From HGM04593 sp045631205 (GTDB taxonomy: Bacteria; Bacteroidota; Bacteroidia; Bacteroidales; Bacteroidaceae), in the NCBI GenBank assembly GCA_045631205.1, contig JAZQUI010000021.1, positions 1-64,000 on the forward strand: 64,000 nucleotides of DNA, read 5' to 3'. The position numbers and the translations under genes are program-made. The notes beneath the pieces are model-generated. The model saw nothing but the letters and a program-made list of their open reading frames with translations. It searched no databases and was not told where the DNA came from. Positions 27,770-36,513 of the stretch are shown piece after piece. Each line of letters starts with the position of its first letter. The stretch's first letter is position 1.

Positions 27770-29647
27770 TCAGTTAGTTTTGATTTCACGCACAAAGAAA
27801 TAGAAATACCAATAAGTATCACCGAACTCTTCCACAAAGTGGGGAGCCATTTCCGTCTCTTTCTTACCCTTGTAATTCTGTGTTTTTTTGAGGAATGCCT
27901 CGAAACGTCTTTGTATGGAAGCATCTATGGGAATGTTTGTGGTGACATCTTTACTCAAATTGGTAAACAACAGAATAGCCTCCTGGAAGTGATGTGGCAC
28001 ACGAGTTATCTTTCCTTTGCCAAGATAGCGCGACATTGCATCCCAAAAAAGTTTTACATCCTTACGTGTCAAAGCAAACAACACTGCCGCTTCGGTTTGC
28101 AGACGGCTGTCATTGGGAGAGTAAGTGTAAGAAAAACTTTTGGACAAATACACCTCCACAAAAGAATCGTCAAGTTCAAGGGCATCTTCGTAGTTATACA
28201 TAAGCAACGGCATAGCAAACTCCTTCCTCTTGGAGATAAGCGAAGGTGTCTTCACCATAGCCTCCATATCCTCGGCCCAAGAGCTGTAGAAAAGGGTTTT
28301 CTTCAAGATATTGATATAACGCATAGCCAACTTATGCTGCCCCGAAAGAAGCATACAACGCACAGCATGTTTCAGATATTCAAGCCTCCAACCATACTCC
28401 ACCGAGTTTTCTATACACCAACGATAGCAGAAATTGAACTTGCCATATTGGAAGTAATTCATCATACCACCGGTTTGTGTAAGGTGAACAACTCCGGGGT
28501 GGGCTATATCGGCACTTCCGTCGGGATATTTGAAGGCATCTTCACCGGCACGGCCAAGTTTCAACAATGCCATATTCTTATTCAACACTATTTGACGGGT
28601 GGGTACATCAGCATCTTTTGCATAATCAGCAACAGCACTCCAATCCTCGTTCCACATTGCACGATTCTGGCTGTTCTCTATATGAAAATTCTTGTCATTA
28701 TACCAATATACAACCGTAAAAGCAACCACCGCCACCGGCAACACATATTGCAGGAGTTTTACCGCGGGAGAGTTTGTCTCATCGTTTGTAAGCGAGCCTT
28801 TAAGGAGCGTTAAAAGAAGATACGAAGCCGAAAGCAGAATAAGAGGCAACCAATACTCCATTATACCATCAGGGTACAATGTTTCGCTATAAGTAACCCA
28901 TTGATGAATGGGCGTTCCTGCGAAATGTATATGCTCCACAGCCATATTGGCATACACCTTATGGTAGTACCACAATGGCACGCTATACACTACAGATAGG
29001 GCGACAAGGAATGCTACCGCACCAAAAACAACGCGGCGACGCATCTTTATTGTATCGACCAACGCCGACAATGCCATCACAGCCGTTCCTCCCAATGCAT
29101 ACACACCCAAAAGCGGAAAAGCCACAAAAGCCCACAAGAGAGCATACACTCCACGAAGAGCTCCTGCCGGGAGTTTATAACAACCCCATACCGCCAAAAG
29201 CGAGAAGAGTGTACCCAAAAGAGCCGTGTAATAGAAGCCCTGCACCTTTATGTAGAATATCCAATACCCCATTTGGGTGGTATAGGCAAGCACAAAGACA
29301 ACGGGCAACAACGCCAAAAGCGTCCATTTTGCAGGAATGGCAAAGACTTTCTTTGTCAACCAATACAACGCATACAGCAGCAACACATAGATTGTGGCTC
29401 CCAATAGCGGATAATGGAAGAACTGTATAAAGAAGGTTCCCAAATAAGAAAGGAAACCTGCCGGAAGCGCCACAGCTTCGGTAAAAAATTGCTCCGTAAA
29501 GAGGAAGAGCGATTGCTCGCTCGCCCTGAAAAGAGTGTCGGCATCGTAAGAAACCAGCACACCCCACACGGCAACGAAGAATGCCCAAACGAAATATTTA
29601 GAGAAACGTGGAAAACCCATTTTAAGCACTTCGGCAAGGCTTTTCAT
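27770..29647 (-). CDS. DUF6057-like polytopic membrane protein
   Basis: This 625-residue protein has about ten hydrophobic helices in residues 15-340 and a C-terminal soluble half (about 345-625) rich in helices, with TPR-like character (for example LKHAVRCMLLSGQHKLAMRY and ALELDDSFVEVYLSKSF). The layout matches Bacteroidales proteins labelled DUF6057, whose function is unknown. A strong ribosome-binding site, AAGGAG ten bases upstream, decides for ATG 29647 over ATG 29683. The gene sits 57 bases after aroC and seven bases before the heme lipoprotein gene; the tight link suggests that the two act together. Confidence 0.75.
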   Translation of the reverse strand: MKSLAEVLKMGFPRFSKYFVWAFFVAVWGVLVSYDADTLFRASEQSLFLFTEQFFTEAVALPAGFLSYLGTFFIQFFHYPLLGATIYVLLLYALYWLTKKVFAIPAKWTLLALLPVVFVLAYTTQMGYWIFYIKVQGFYYTALLGTLFSLLAVWGCYKLPAGALRGVYALLWAFVAFPLLGVYALGGTAVMALSALVDTIKMRRRVVFGAVAFLVALSVVYSVPLWYYHKVYANMAVEHIHFAGTPIHQWVTYSETLYPDGIMEYWLPLILLSASYLLLTLLKGSLTNDETNSPAVKLLQYVLPVAVVAFTVVYWYNDKNFHIENSQNRAMWNEDWSAVADYAKDADVPTRQIVLNKNMALLKLGRAGEDAFKYPDGSADIAHPGVVHLTQTGGMMNYFQYGKFNFCYRWCIENSVEYGWRLEYLKHAVRCMLLSGQHKLAMRYINILKKTLFYSSWAEDMEAMVKTPSLISKRKEFAMPLLMYNYEDALELDDSFVEVYLSKSFSYTYSPNDSRLQTEAAVLFALTRKDVKLFWDAMSRYLGKGKITRVPHHFQEAILLFTNLSKDVTTNIPIDASIQRRFEAFLKKTQNYKGKKETEMAPHFVEEFGDTYWYFYFFVREIKTN

Positions 29648-29704
29648 CGTTTTATTCTCCTTTTTGTCAGTGTTTTTTCCCATAGTAAAAATTCACACTT
29701 TATT

Positions 29705-30778
29705 TTAAAAATTTCTTGCACACTGCATCAGATAGTGGTCGAGCAGTACAAGGGCCGCCATAGCCTCAACCACAGGCACTGCGCGCGGCACCACGCAAGG
29801 GTCGTGACGACCACGAGCCTTAACAATTGTCTCCTGCCCGTCGGGCGACACTGTTGGTTGCTCCATCAGAATTGTTGCAACAGGCTTGAAAGCCACACGG
29901 AAATAGATATCATTTCCATTGGATATACCACCCTGAATACCACCGCTATTGTTGGTACGGGTAGCTATAGCACCATTATCGTTGTAAAAGATATCGTTCT
30001 GCTGCGAACCACGGCCAAAGGCTGCATTAAAACCATTGCCATAATCGAAGCCCTTCGCAGCGTTTATCGACATCATAGCCGATGCCAAAGAACCCGATAA
30101 TTTATCGTACAAAGGCTCGCCAAGGCCCACAGGTACACCTTTCGCCACGCAGGTAACCACACCACCCACGGTGTCGCCATCGCTTTTCACATCGAGAATG
30201 AGCTTCTCCATAGCCGTAGCCTTTTCCGCATCGGGACAACGTACTACATTGTCCTCTGCCGAAGCAAGGTCATAAGCAGTATAAGGCTTTTCGAGCAGTA
30301 TATCGCCCACTTGCGAGGTATAAGCCTGCACCGACACTCCTTTGCTGCGAAGAGCCAACTTAGCAAGAGCACCGGCACACACGCGAACCGCTGTTTCACG
30401 GGCCGAAGAACGGCCTCCGCCCCTATGGTCGCGTATGCCATATTTCACATCATACACATAGTCGGCGTGAGAAGGACGATAAGCAGTGCGCAGATTATCG
30501 TAATCGTTGCTGTGATTGTTGGTATTCTTTATAACAAAGGCTATTGGAGTACCGGTAGAACGCCCTTCGAACACTCCCGAAAGGAATTGTACCTCGTCGG
30601 CCTCGTTTCTCGAGGTCGTCACGGCACTCTGCCCGGGGCGACGACGTTGCATCTCCAAACGCACAAAATCCTCATCGATAACCACCCCTGCAGGAAAGCC
30701 ATCGAGCACACCACCTATCGCAACTCCGTGCGATTCACCAAAAGTTGTAAGACGCAAAAGCGTTCCAAAACTATTCAT
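29705..30778 (-). CDS. aroC: Chorismate synthase
   Basis: AroC makes chorismate from 5-enolpyruvylshikimate-3-phosphate with reduced FMN, the last step of the shikimate pathway. The 357-residue protein has the three family blocks: GESHGVAIGGVLDGFPAG near 14-31, RPSHADYVYDVKYGIRDHRGGGRSSARET (split here as RPSHADYVYDVKYG and IRDHRGGGRSSARET, about 103-131), and RGSQQNDIF with TRTNNSGGIQGGISNG (about 246-275). It starts 18 bases after slyD. No other aromatic-pathway gene is nearby. Confidence 0.96.
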   Translation of the reverse strand: MNSFGTLLRLTTFGESHGVAIGGVLDGFPAGVVIDEDFVRLEMQRRRPGQSAVTTSRNEADEVQFLSGVFEGRSTGTPIAFVIKNTNNHSNDYDNLRTAYRPSHADYVYDVKYGIRDHRGGGRSSARETAVRVCAGALAKLALRSKGVSVQAYTSQVGDILLEKPYTAYDLASAEDNVVRCPDAEKATAMEKLILDVKSDGDTVGGVVTCVAKGVPVGLGEPLYDKLSGSLASAMMSINAAKGFDYGNGFNAAFGRGSQQNDIFYNDNGAIATRTNNSGGIQGGISNGNDIYFRVAFKPVATILMEQPTVSPDGQETIVKARGRHDPCVVPRAVPVVEAMAALVLLDHYLMQCARNF

Positions 30779-30796
30779 ACACTATTTCTACAAAAA

Positions 30797-31378
30797 TCAA
30801 TGGCAACCGCCACAACCGCTGTCGCAGCCATCGCCACAACCGCCGCCGTTACAACCGCTACAACCGCCGCAACCCTGCTGTGAAGCACGCAAAGCATCAT
30901 AGAACTTCTTCATTTCAGCCTCTGTTGCATTGCGAGAGTCAACCACATTGCCAAAGAACTGCAAGTCGCAACCGGCAAGAGGATGGTTAAAGTCCATAAC
31001 CACCTTGAAAGGTGTAACCTCCTTAACAGTACCAAGGATAGGAGAACCATCGGCACGCATCATCTCAACCACATTACCGGCATAGATATGTGCCGAGTCG
31101 AACTTGCCATCAATAGTAAATACCTCGCGGTCGAAATCCTGAACGTGGTCGGGGTCGTAATCGCCGTAAGCATCGGCCGAGGGAATTGTGAAATCGAAAG
31201 AATCGCCTTTCTTCAAGTCCTTGAGGTTCTCCTCAAAAGCATCGAGTGTATAACCCACGCCCGAAAGAAACTCAAAAGGTTGCTCACGAGTTGTCTTTTC
31301 AACCTCTTCACTCTCGCCGTTGCGGTGAGATATAAGTGTGTACGCTACGCGTATCTTCTTGTTTGTAATATTTTCCAT
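30797..31378 (-). CDS. slyD: FKBP-type peptidyl-prolyl isomerase, SlyD-like, with Cys-rich tail
   Basis: The protein has 193 residues. An FKBP core split by an IF-insert covers about 1-150 (FEFLSGVGYTLDAFEENLKD, then FTIPSADAYGDYDPDHVQ, then DFNHPLAGCDLQFFGNVV). The tail, about residues 168-193, is Gly/Cys-rich with seven Cys and a final His (GCGGCSGCNGGGCGDGCDSG, then CGGCH). SlyD proteins fold proline-containing chains and their tails carry metal, usually nickel. Here the tail favours Cys over His. The gene starts five bases after the acyl-CoA dehydrogenase stop, so it is likely expressed from the etf operon. Confidence 0.93.
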   Translation of the reverse strand: MENITNKKIRVAYTLISHRNGESEEVEKTTREQPFEFLSGVGYTLDAFEENLKDLKKGDSFDFTIPSADAYGDYDPDHVQDFDREVFTIDGKFDSAHIYAGNVVEMMRADGSPILGTVKEVTPFKVVMDFNHPLAGCDLQFFGNVVDSRNATEAEMKKFYDALRASQQGCGGCSGCNGGGCGDGCDSGCGGCH

Positions 31379-31383
31379 ATTCT

Positions 31384-33087
31384 TTATTTTTTGTATTGTG
31401 TTAATAATTCAGGTGTAAAATTCTTTATAAACATTGTGTGGGAAACAACCTCAGCCTCGGCCATTGCCACAAAACGCGCAAGCGAAGAGGTGAAGAGTTC
31501 CTCGTCGGCAGCAGCATCGAGCAACAGCAAAGCCGACATTATGCTATATGCGGCCGTTTCGTAGATGCGACGTGAAAGAAAATCAAGAATTTCCTGATTT
31601 TCAAACGCCTGCGCCACCTGCAAAGCCTCGTTATAGAGCGCGGACATTGCCACAATGCGCTCTTTAAAAGGTTGAAGAGAGGCAGGAACCTCTGTTGCAA
31701 GGTATTCTTGCAACAACTGTGTATAAAAACCACCTGTGGCATAACGTATAGCAGCCACAACCTGCAACTGGGTGGTACCCTCGTATATCGACGTGATGCG
31801 CGCATCGCGGTAAAGTCTCTCACAGGTATAGTCGCGCATATAGCCCGAACCACCGTGTACCTGCACCGCGTCGTAGGCATTCTTGTTGGCAATCTCGCTG
31901 GCCATACCTTTCACAATGGGGGTTAGTGCGTCGGCCTTCTTTGAGAAGGATTTTGACTCTAAACGCTCCTCAGGGGTAAGAGTGCGTTCACGGGCCAAGT
32001 CGGCAAACTGATAGTTCATATCCACATTACGCGCAGTTTCGTAAAGAAGACTGCGGGCAGCATCGAGGCGTGCCTGCATTGCACCGAGCATTTCATACAC
32101 CGGCGCAAGGGTTATAATATTCTTGCCAAATTGTTTACGCTCGCGTGCATAGGCAAGAGCCTCTTCGTATGCGGCCTGCGCAAGCGCAACACTCTGTGTG
32201 GCAATGCCCAAACGGGCGCCGTTCATGAGCGACATCACATACTTTATGAGTCCCATCTTGCGACTGCCGCAAAGTTCTGCGGGTGCGTGGTCAAAAACAA
32301 CCTCGCAGGTGGGCGAACCGTGTATACCCATCTTATTTTCTATGCGGCGTGTTTTTATCTTGCCACAACTCTTTTCACAGATGAAGAGAGAAAGACCGCG
32401 ACCATCGACACTGCCCTCTTCGCTACGGGCAAGCACCAAGTGAACATCGCTGTCGCCATTGGTAATAAAACGCTTTACACCGTCGAGGTACCAACAGCCA
32501 TCCTCCTCGCTGTATGTAGCTTTAAGACGCACACTCTGCAAGTCACTGCCTGCGTCGGGCTCTGTTAAGTCCATTGACATAGTCTCTCCCGCAGAGATAC
32601 GCGGCAAGATGCGCTCGCATTGCTCTGCCGAGCCAAAATTATATATTGTTTCGGCACAGTCCTGCAAGCCCCAAAGGTTACCGAAGGCTGCGTCGGCACG
32701 GCAAACGACATCCTGCACCATAGTAAAGACTGCAACAGGGAAGTTTAGACCGCCGAATTTACGGGGAAGAGATACTCCCATAAGCCCCGCTTGACGAAAA
32801 AGTGTCATATTCTCTTCGGTTGCAGGAGCGTATTTCACACGCCCGTTTTCGAGCGACGGCCCCTCCTCCTCGGTGCGTGCCGCGTTGGGAGCAACCACCT
32901 CGGCACAAAGCTCGCCAACAAGTTTCAGAACCTCTTCATATCCCTTGCAAGCCTCCTCAAAGTTCACTGGAGCATAATTGTACTCGCCACACTCTGCAAA
33001 ACCGCGCTCCTTCATCGCAACAATACGTTGCAGAAGAGGGTGCTTCAAATAGTGCTGTAATGCTTTATTGTCGCTATAGTAGTTCAT
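31384..33087 (-). CDS. Acyl-CoA dehydrogenase family protein, long form
   Basis: This FAD enzyme oxidises an acyl-CoA to the 2-enoyl form and passes electrons to ETF. In 567 residues it shows the N-terminal helical domain, the MDLTEPDAGSDLQ flavin/substrate block (about 150), TNGDSDVHLVLARSEEGS, and the C-terminal signature YMRDYTCERLYRDARITSIY followed by EGTTQLQ with its probable catalytic Glu near residue 427. It extends about 180 residues past the common 380-residue size, as in very-long-chain type enzymes. Its ATG overlaps the etfA stop by four bases (ATGA). Substrate chain length cannot be read from the sequence. Confidence 0.92.
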   Translation of the reverse strand: MNYYSDNKALQHYLKHPLLQRIVAMKERGFAECGEYNYAPVNFEEACKGYEEVLKLVGELCAEVVAPNAARTEEEGPSLENGRVKYAPATEENMTLFRQAGLMGVSLPRKFGGLNFPVAVFTMVQDVVCRADAAFGNLWGLQDCAETIYNFGSAEQCERILPRISAGETMSMDLTEPDAGSDLQSVRLKATYSEEDGCWYLDGVKRFITNGDSDVHLVLARSEEGSVDGRGLSLFICEKSCGKIKTRRIENKMGIHGSPTCEVVFDHAPAELCGSRKMGLIKYVMSLMNGARLGIATQSVALAQAAYEEALAYARERKQFGKNIITLAPVYEMLGAMQARLDAARSLLYETARNVDMNYQFADLARERTLTPEERLESKSFSKKADALTPIVKGMASEIANKNAYDAVQVHGGSGYMRDYTCERLYRDARITSIYEGTTQLQVVAAIRYATGGFYTQLLQEYLATEVPASLQPFKERIVAMSALYNEALQVAQAFENQEILDFLSRRIYETAAYSIMSALLLLDAAADEELFTSSLARFVAMAEAEVVSHTMFIKNFTPELLTQYKK

Positions 33088-34109
33088 TTTTTCTGCTGAT
33101 AATAGGTTATAATTTGCGGAATAATATCTTCAACCCTGCCTGTAACTACATAGTCAGCAATGGCGTTGATGGGCGCGTCGGGGTCGTTGTTTATCGATAT
33201 TATGATTCCGCTCTCCTGCATTCCCGCAATGTGTTGCACCTGTCCCGAAATTCCACAAGCAAAATAGACTTTCGGACGTATGGTTAGACCTGTCTGCCCT
33301 ACCTGACGGTCGTGTGTTGTGTAACCGGCATCAACCGCTGCGCGGGTGGCACCAACCTCGCCGTGCAAAAGACGCGCAAGGGTAAAGAGCATCTCAAAGT
33401 TCTCTTTACTGCCCATACCATAACCACCGGCAACCACGATAGGCGCATTTTTAAGATTGTTGTCGGCAGGTTTCACGTGACGCTCCACCACCGAAACAAT
33501 AAAATCGGCTTCACTCACATAGTCGGAAACATTGTGTTCCACAACATTGCCACGATAATCGTTGTCACGCACCACATTCAAGGGCATAACACCCTCGCGC
33601 ACTGTTGCCATCTGCGGGCGATGATAGGGGTTCACAATGGTTGCCACAATGTTGCCACCAAAGGCGGGGCGTATCTGATAGAGCAAATCCTTAACCGTCA
33701 TTCCCGCTTTTTTGTCTTCGTAATCACCAATTTCAAGCGAAGTACAATCGGCGGTAAGGCCGCAGTGCAATTCGGCGGTGATGCGGGGAGCAAGGTCGCG
33801 ACCTGTAACCGTAGCTCCCAAAAGGAATATCTGATAATCGTTCTCTCTCACCAACTTGCACAGAGCCGAGGCGTGGGGCAAAGTTGTGTAAGGCGACAAA
33901 CGGTTGTCATCGAAAATATGCAAGGTATCCACACCATAGGGGAACACCTGTGCGGCAACACTCTGCAAACCCGAGCCCAAAGCCACAGCTTCGAGTTGCA
34001 CGCCCAATTTATCGGCCAGACGACGTCCCTCGCTCAATAGTTCGAGGCTCACAGGAGCAACCCTTGCTTCGTCAAGCTCGCAATATACCAAAATATTGTT
34101 CATAGTCAT
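33084..34109 (-). CDS. etfA: Electron transfer flavoprotein, alpha subunit
   Basis: EtfA binds FAD and, with EtfB, moves electrons from acyl-CoA dehydrogenases. In 341 residues it carries the N-terminal domain with LLGATVTGRDLAPRITAEL (about 92-110) and the C-terminal FAD domain with VVAGGYGMGSKENFEML, AVDAGYTTHDRQVGQTGLT and GISGQVQHIAGMQES, ending with SINNDPDAPINAIADY. The start at 34109 gives a TAATG overlap with the etfB stop, which implies coupled translation. ATG 34103, two codons in, is the start expected by comparison with relatives. It forms one unit with etfB and the dehydrogenase gene. Confidence 0.95.
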   Translation of the reverse strand: MTMNNILVYCELDEARVAPVSLELLSEGRRLADKLGVQLEAVALGSGLQSVAAQVFPYGVDTLHIFDDNRLSPYTTLPHASALCKLVRENDYQIFLLGATVTGRDLAPRITAELHCGLTADCTSLEIGDYEDKKAGMTVKDLLYQIRPAFGGNIVATIVNPYHRPQMATVREGVMPLNVVRDNDYRGNVVEHNVSDYVSEADFIVSVVERHVKPADNNLKNAPIVVAGGYGMGSKENFEMLFTLARLLHGEVGATRAAVDAGYTTHDRQVGQTGLTIRPKVYFACGISGQVQHIAGMQESGIIISINNDPDAPINAIADYVVTGRVEDIIPQIITYYQQKK

Positions 34110-34981
34110 TACCCTATCGTATGGTTGGACAAAAGTTCTGCAACAAGTGATTTTACATCTTCACTTTCGGCAGAATAGCGTTTACTCTCTTTCGCTTTAA
34201 AAACGATATTGTTCACAGCTTTCACTCGTGTGGGAGAACCCGAAAGGCCGCAACGCGAAGCGTCGCCCTCAATGTCGGCAAGCGACCACTCTTTAATGGT
34301 GAGAGCCTCATCCAACGCAGCCTGTGCCTGGTAAAGATAACCTTCGGAAGCCTGCTCTGCAGCAGTTGCCGCACGGTGGAAACGCAGCATACGGTAAGCG
34401 TTGCGAGGACGACAAGATGCAGCCGAACCCTCTACCGTGAGCAAAAGAGGCAGCGGTGCTTTAACCAGTTCCGAGCCATTCTCCACAGAACGCTCAACAA
34501 GCATAAAGCCCTCTTCAAACCCCACAACCCTGCGTACACAGGTCACCTGTGGGAGTGAAAGCATTTGAGCCACCTGCGGGCCCACCTGTGCCGTATCGCC
34601 ATCGATAGCCTGACGACCGCAAAGCACAATGTCGGGAGTACCAAGCTTGCGTATTGCAGTAGAAAGCGCGTACGAGGTTGCCAGAGTATCGGCACCTGCA
34701 AATGCCATATCGGACAGAAGAACCACATCGTCGGCACCACGATACAAAGCTTCACGCAACAAGTCGGCCGCACGTTTGGGGCCCATTGTCAACACAGTCA
34801 CTTTGCTGCCGGGATTTGTCTCTTTTATTCGCAAAGCCTGCTCAAGGGCACAAAGGTCGTCGGGGTTGAAAACCGCCGGCAGAGCCGAACGGTTCACTGT
34901 ACCGTCGGCATTCATTGCCTGCGAACCCACGTTTCGTGTGTCGGGCACCTGCTTTGCCAAAACTATAATATTCAAATTCAT
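34109..34981 (-). CDS. etfB: Electron transfer flavoprotein, beta subunit
   Basis: The protein has 290 residues from MNLNIIVLAKQVPDTRN. Family features include FNPDDLCALEQALRIKE near 45-60, TVLTMGPKRAADLLREALYR, GADDVVLLSD, CGRQAIDGDTAQVGPQVA near 130-147 and LPLLLTVEGSAASCRPRNAY. It binds the AMP/ADP-like nucleotide of ETF. An in-frame start at 35074 adds 31 unrelated residues across the promoter and is rejected; ATG 34987 is a close alternative. It is the first gene of the etfB-etfA-dehydrogenase unit. Confidence 0.95.
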   Translation of the reverse strand: MNLNIIVLAKQVPDTRNVGSQAMNADGTVNRSALPAVFNPDDLCALEQALRIKETNPGSKVTVLTMGPKRAADLLREALYRGADDVVLLSDMAFAGADTLATSYALSTAIRKLGTPDIVLCGRQAIDGDTAQVGPQVAQMLSLPQVTCVRRVVGFEEGFMLVERSVENGSELVKAPLPLLLTVEGSAASCRPRNAYRMLRFHRAATAAEQASEGYLYQAQAALDEALTIKEWSLADIEGDASRCGLSGSPTRVKAVNNIVFKAKESKRYSAESEDVKSLVAELLSNHTIG

Positions 34982-35054
34982 ATGCATTGTTTTTTTGTGA
35001 TTTCCCTCACGCGAAAGCAACTGCCCCGCAAAAAAGGGAACCCCATATTTTGTG

Positions 35055-35062
35055 CAAAGATA
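35055..35062 (-). promoter_or_regulatory. -7 element for the etfB operon
   Basis: TATCTTTG on the minus strand, followed by CAC, matches the -7 consensus exactly. An ATTG-like -33 box lies about 19 bases upstream (near 35082-35085). The predicted leader before etfB is about 65-70 bases. Confidence 0.65.
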
Positions 35063-35222
35063 AAAATTGTTCACAAAAAGTCAATGATTAAGCCGAGAAA
35101 ATGCCGTTTTACACATTATTAAATGAAACAACAGAAGAAACGCACCACAAAATCAACAATAAAATTCATTAAATGGATACAATTTCCTATCTTCGCAAAA
35201 CAGCCCTTAAAAGCACTTGAAA

Positions 35223-36506
35223 ATGATAAAGAAAATACTTTTGGCAGCAGCAATAGCCCTGCTCTTCACACACGCCTGCACCAACGGCAACAAACAGTTT
35301 GTCAGCACCAACGGTACAAAACTCATAAAAGACGGTAAAGAATACAATTTCATCGGTACAAATTTATGGTATGCCACAATACTTGCTTCGGAAGGCAGTG
35401 GCGGCGACCGCGAACGTTTCGGCCGAGAACTCGACAACCTTAAAGCACTGGGTATAAACAATCTGCGCATTCTTGCAGGCCCCGACGCAGGCAGCATTCT
35501 CGCCAACCCGGCAAAACCATACCTGCAAACAGCCCCCGGCGCACTCAACGACACATTGCTTCAAGGACTCGACTACACACTCGCCGAACTTGAAAAACGC
35601 GATATGACTGCGGTAATATACCTGAACAACGCATGGGACTGGAGCGGCGGCTATGGTTTCTACCTCAAAGAGTGCGGTTACGGCGACTCACCAAACACAG
35701 CCGAGGATGGCGGCTACGACAGATATGTGGAATATTCGGCAAACTTTTCGCGATGCGAAAAAGCACAGGCGATGTACTACGATTTTATCAAGCAGATTGT
35801 AGGGCGCAAGAACAGCATCACCCAACGCTACTACAAGGATGAGCCTGCAATAATGTCATGGCAACTTTGCAACGAGCCACGTCCCTTTGCCAAAGATACA
35901 AAAGAGAACTTTGCACAGTGGATTGCACAAGCCGCAAGTATCATAAAAGGCATCGACCCCAACCACCTCGTCTCCACCGGCAGCGAAGGTTACATTGGCT
36001 GTGAGGCCGATAAGGAGTTGTGCGAGCGCATACACGCCGACAAGAACATAGACTACCTTACAATGCACATATGGCCTGTAAACTGGGGATGGGCTTCGCG
36101 CGAGAACCCCGACGAAGGAGTTACACGAGCCTGCGAAAAGAGCAAACGATACATCGACGAACACATAACCCTTGCAACAAAACTCGACAAGCCCCTTGTA
36201 ATAGAGGAATTCGGCTACCCGCGCGAAGGGAATAAAGCCGGTTGCGGCATACCTACAGAAAGTCGCGACACATTTTACCGGTTCATCTTTGGCGAAGTTA
36301 TAAAGAGCATCGCCGACAACGGCCCCATAGCCGGCTGCAACTTTTGGGGATGGGGCGGCAGCGGACGCCCACGAGAACTTGTGTGGCAAGAGGGCGACGA
36401 CTATTTGTGCGACCCGCCCCACGAACCTCAGGGCTGGTACTCGGTATTCGACAACGATACAACCACAACCGCAATAATAGCAGAATTTACAGAAACAATA
36501 AAATAA
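35223..36506 (+). CDS. GH5 family beta-mannanase-like hydrolase, lipoprotein or secreted
   Basis: The 427-residue protein has a signal sequence ending FTHAC, a possible but imperfect lipobox, and a GH5 TIM-barrel. The GH5 catalytic pair is visible: the acid/base Glu in WQLCNEPRPF (about 213-222) and the nucleophile Glu in LVIEEFGYPR (about 324-333). Motifs such as GTNLWYATIL near the start and NNLRILAGPDAG are typical of mannan endo-1,4-beta-mannosidases. ATG 35223 is chosen; the upstream TTG lacks support. A TATCTTCG near-consensus -7 box lies at 35188-35195. It opens a four-gene operon with a ROK kinase and two alpha-mannosidases, suggesting mannan or mannoside degradation. Confidence 0.85.
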   Translation: MIKKILLAAAIALLFTHACTNGNKQFVSTNGTKLIKDGKEYNFIGTNLWYATILASEGSGGDRERFGRELDNLKALGINNLRILAGPDAGSILANPAKPYLQTAPGALNDTLLQGLDYTLAELEKRDMTAVIYLNNAWDWSGGYGFYLKECGYGDSPNTAEDGGYDRYVEYSANFSRCEKAQAMYYDFIKQIVGRKNSITQRYYKDEPAIMSWQLCNEPRPFAKDTKENFAQWIAQAASIIKGIDPNHLVSTGSEGYIGCEADKELCERIHADKNIDYLTMHIWPVNWGWASRENPDEGVTRACEKSKRYIDEHITLATKLDKPLVIEEFGYPREGNKAGCGIPTESRDTFYRFIFGEVIKSIADNGPIAGCNFWGWGGSGRPRELVWQEGDDYLCDPPHEPQGWYSVFDNDTTTTAIIAEFTETIK

Positions 36507-36513
36507 CCACCCT

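Noticed and set aside
27647..28813. 388-codon open frame on the plus strand
   Set aside because: It lies antisense to the heme lipoprotein and DUF6057-like genes, has no family features or ribosome-binding site, and its translation looks like a shadow of the real genes.
33312..34040. 242-codon open frame on the plus strand
   Set aside because: It is antisense to etfA, which has all ETF alpha motifs.
35217..35222. TTG start for the GH5 gene
   Set aside because: ATG 35223 two codons later gives a normal signal peptide, and TTG starts are rare.
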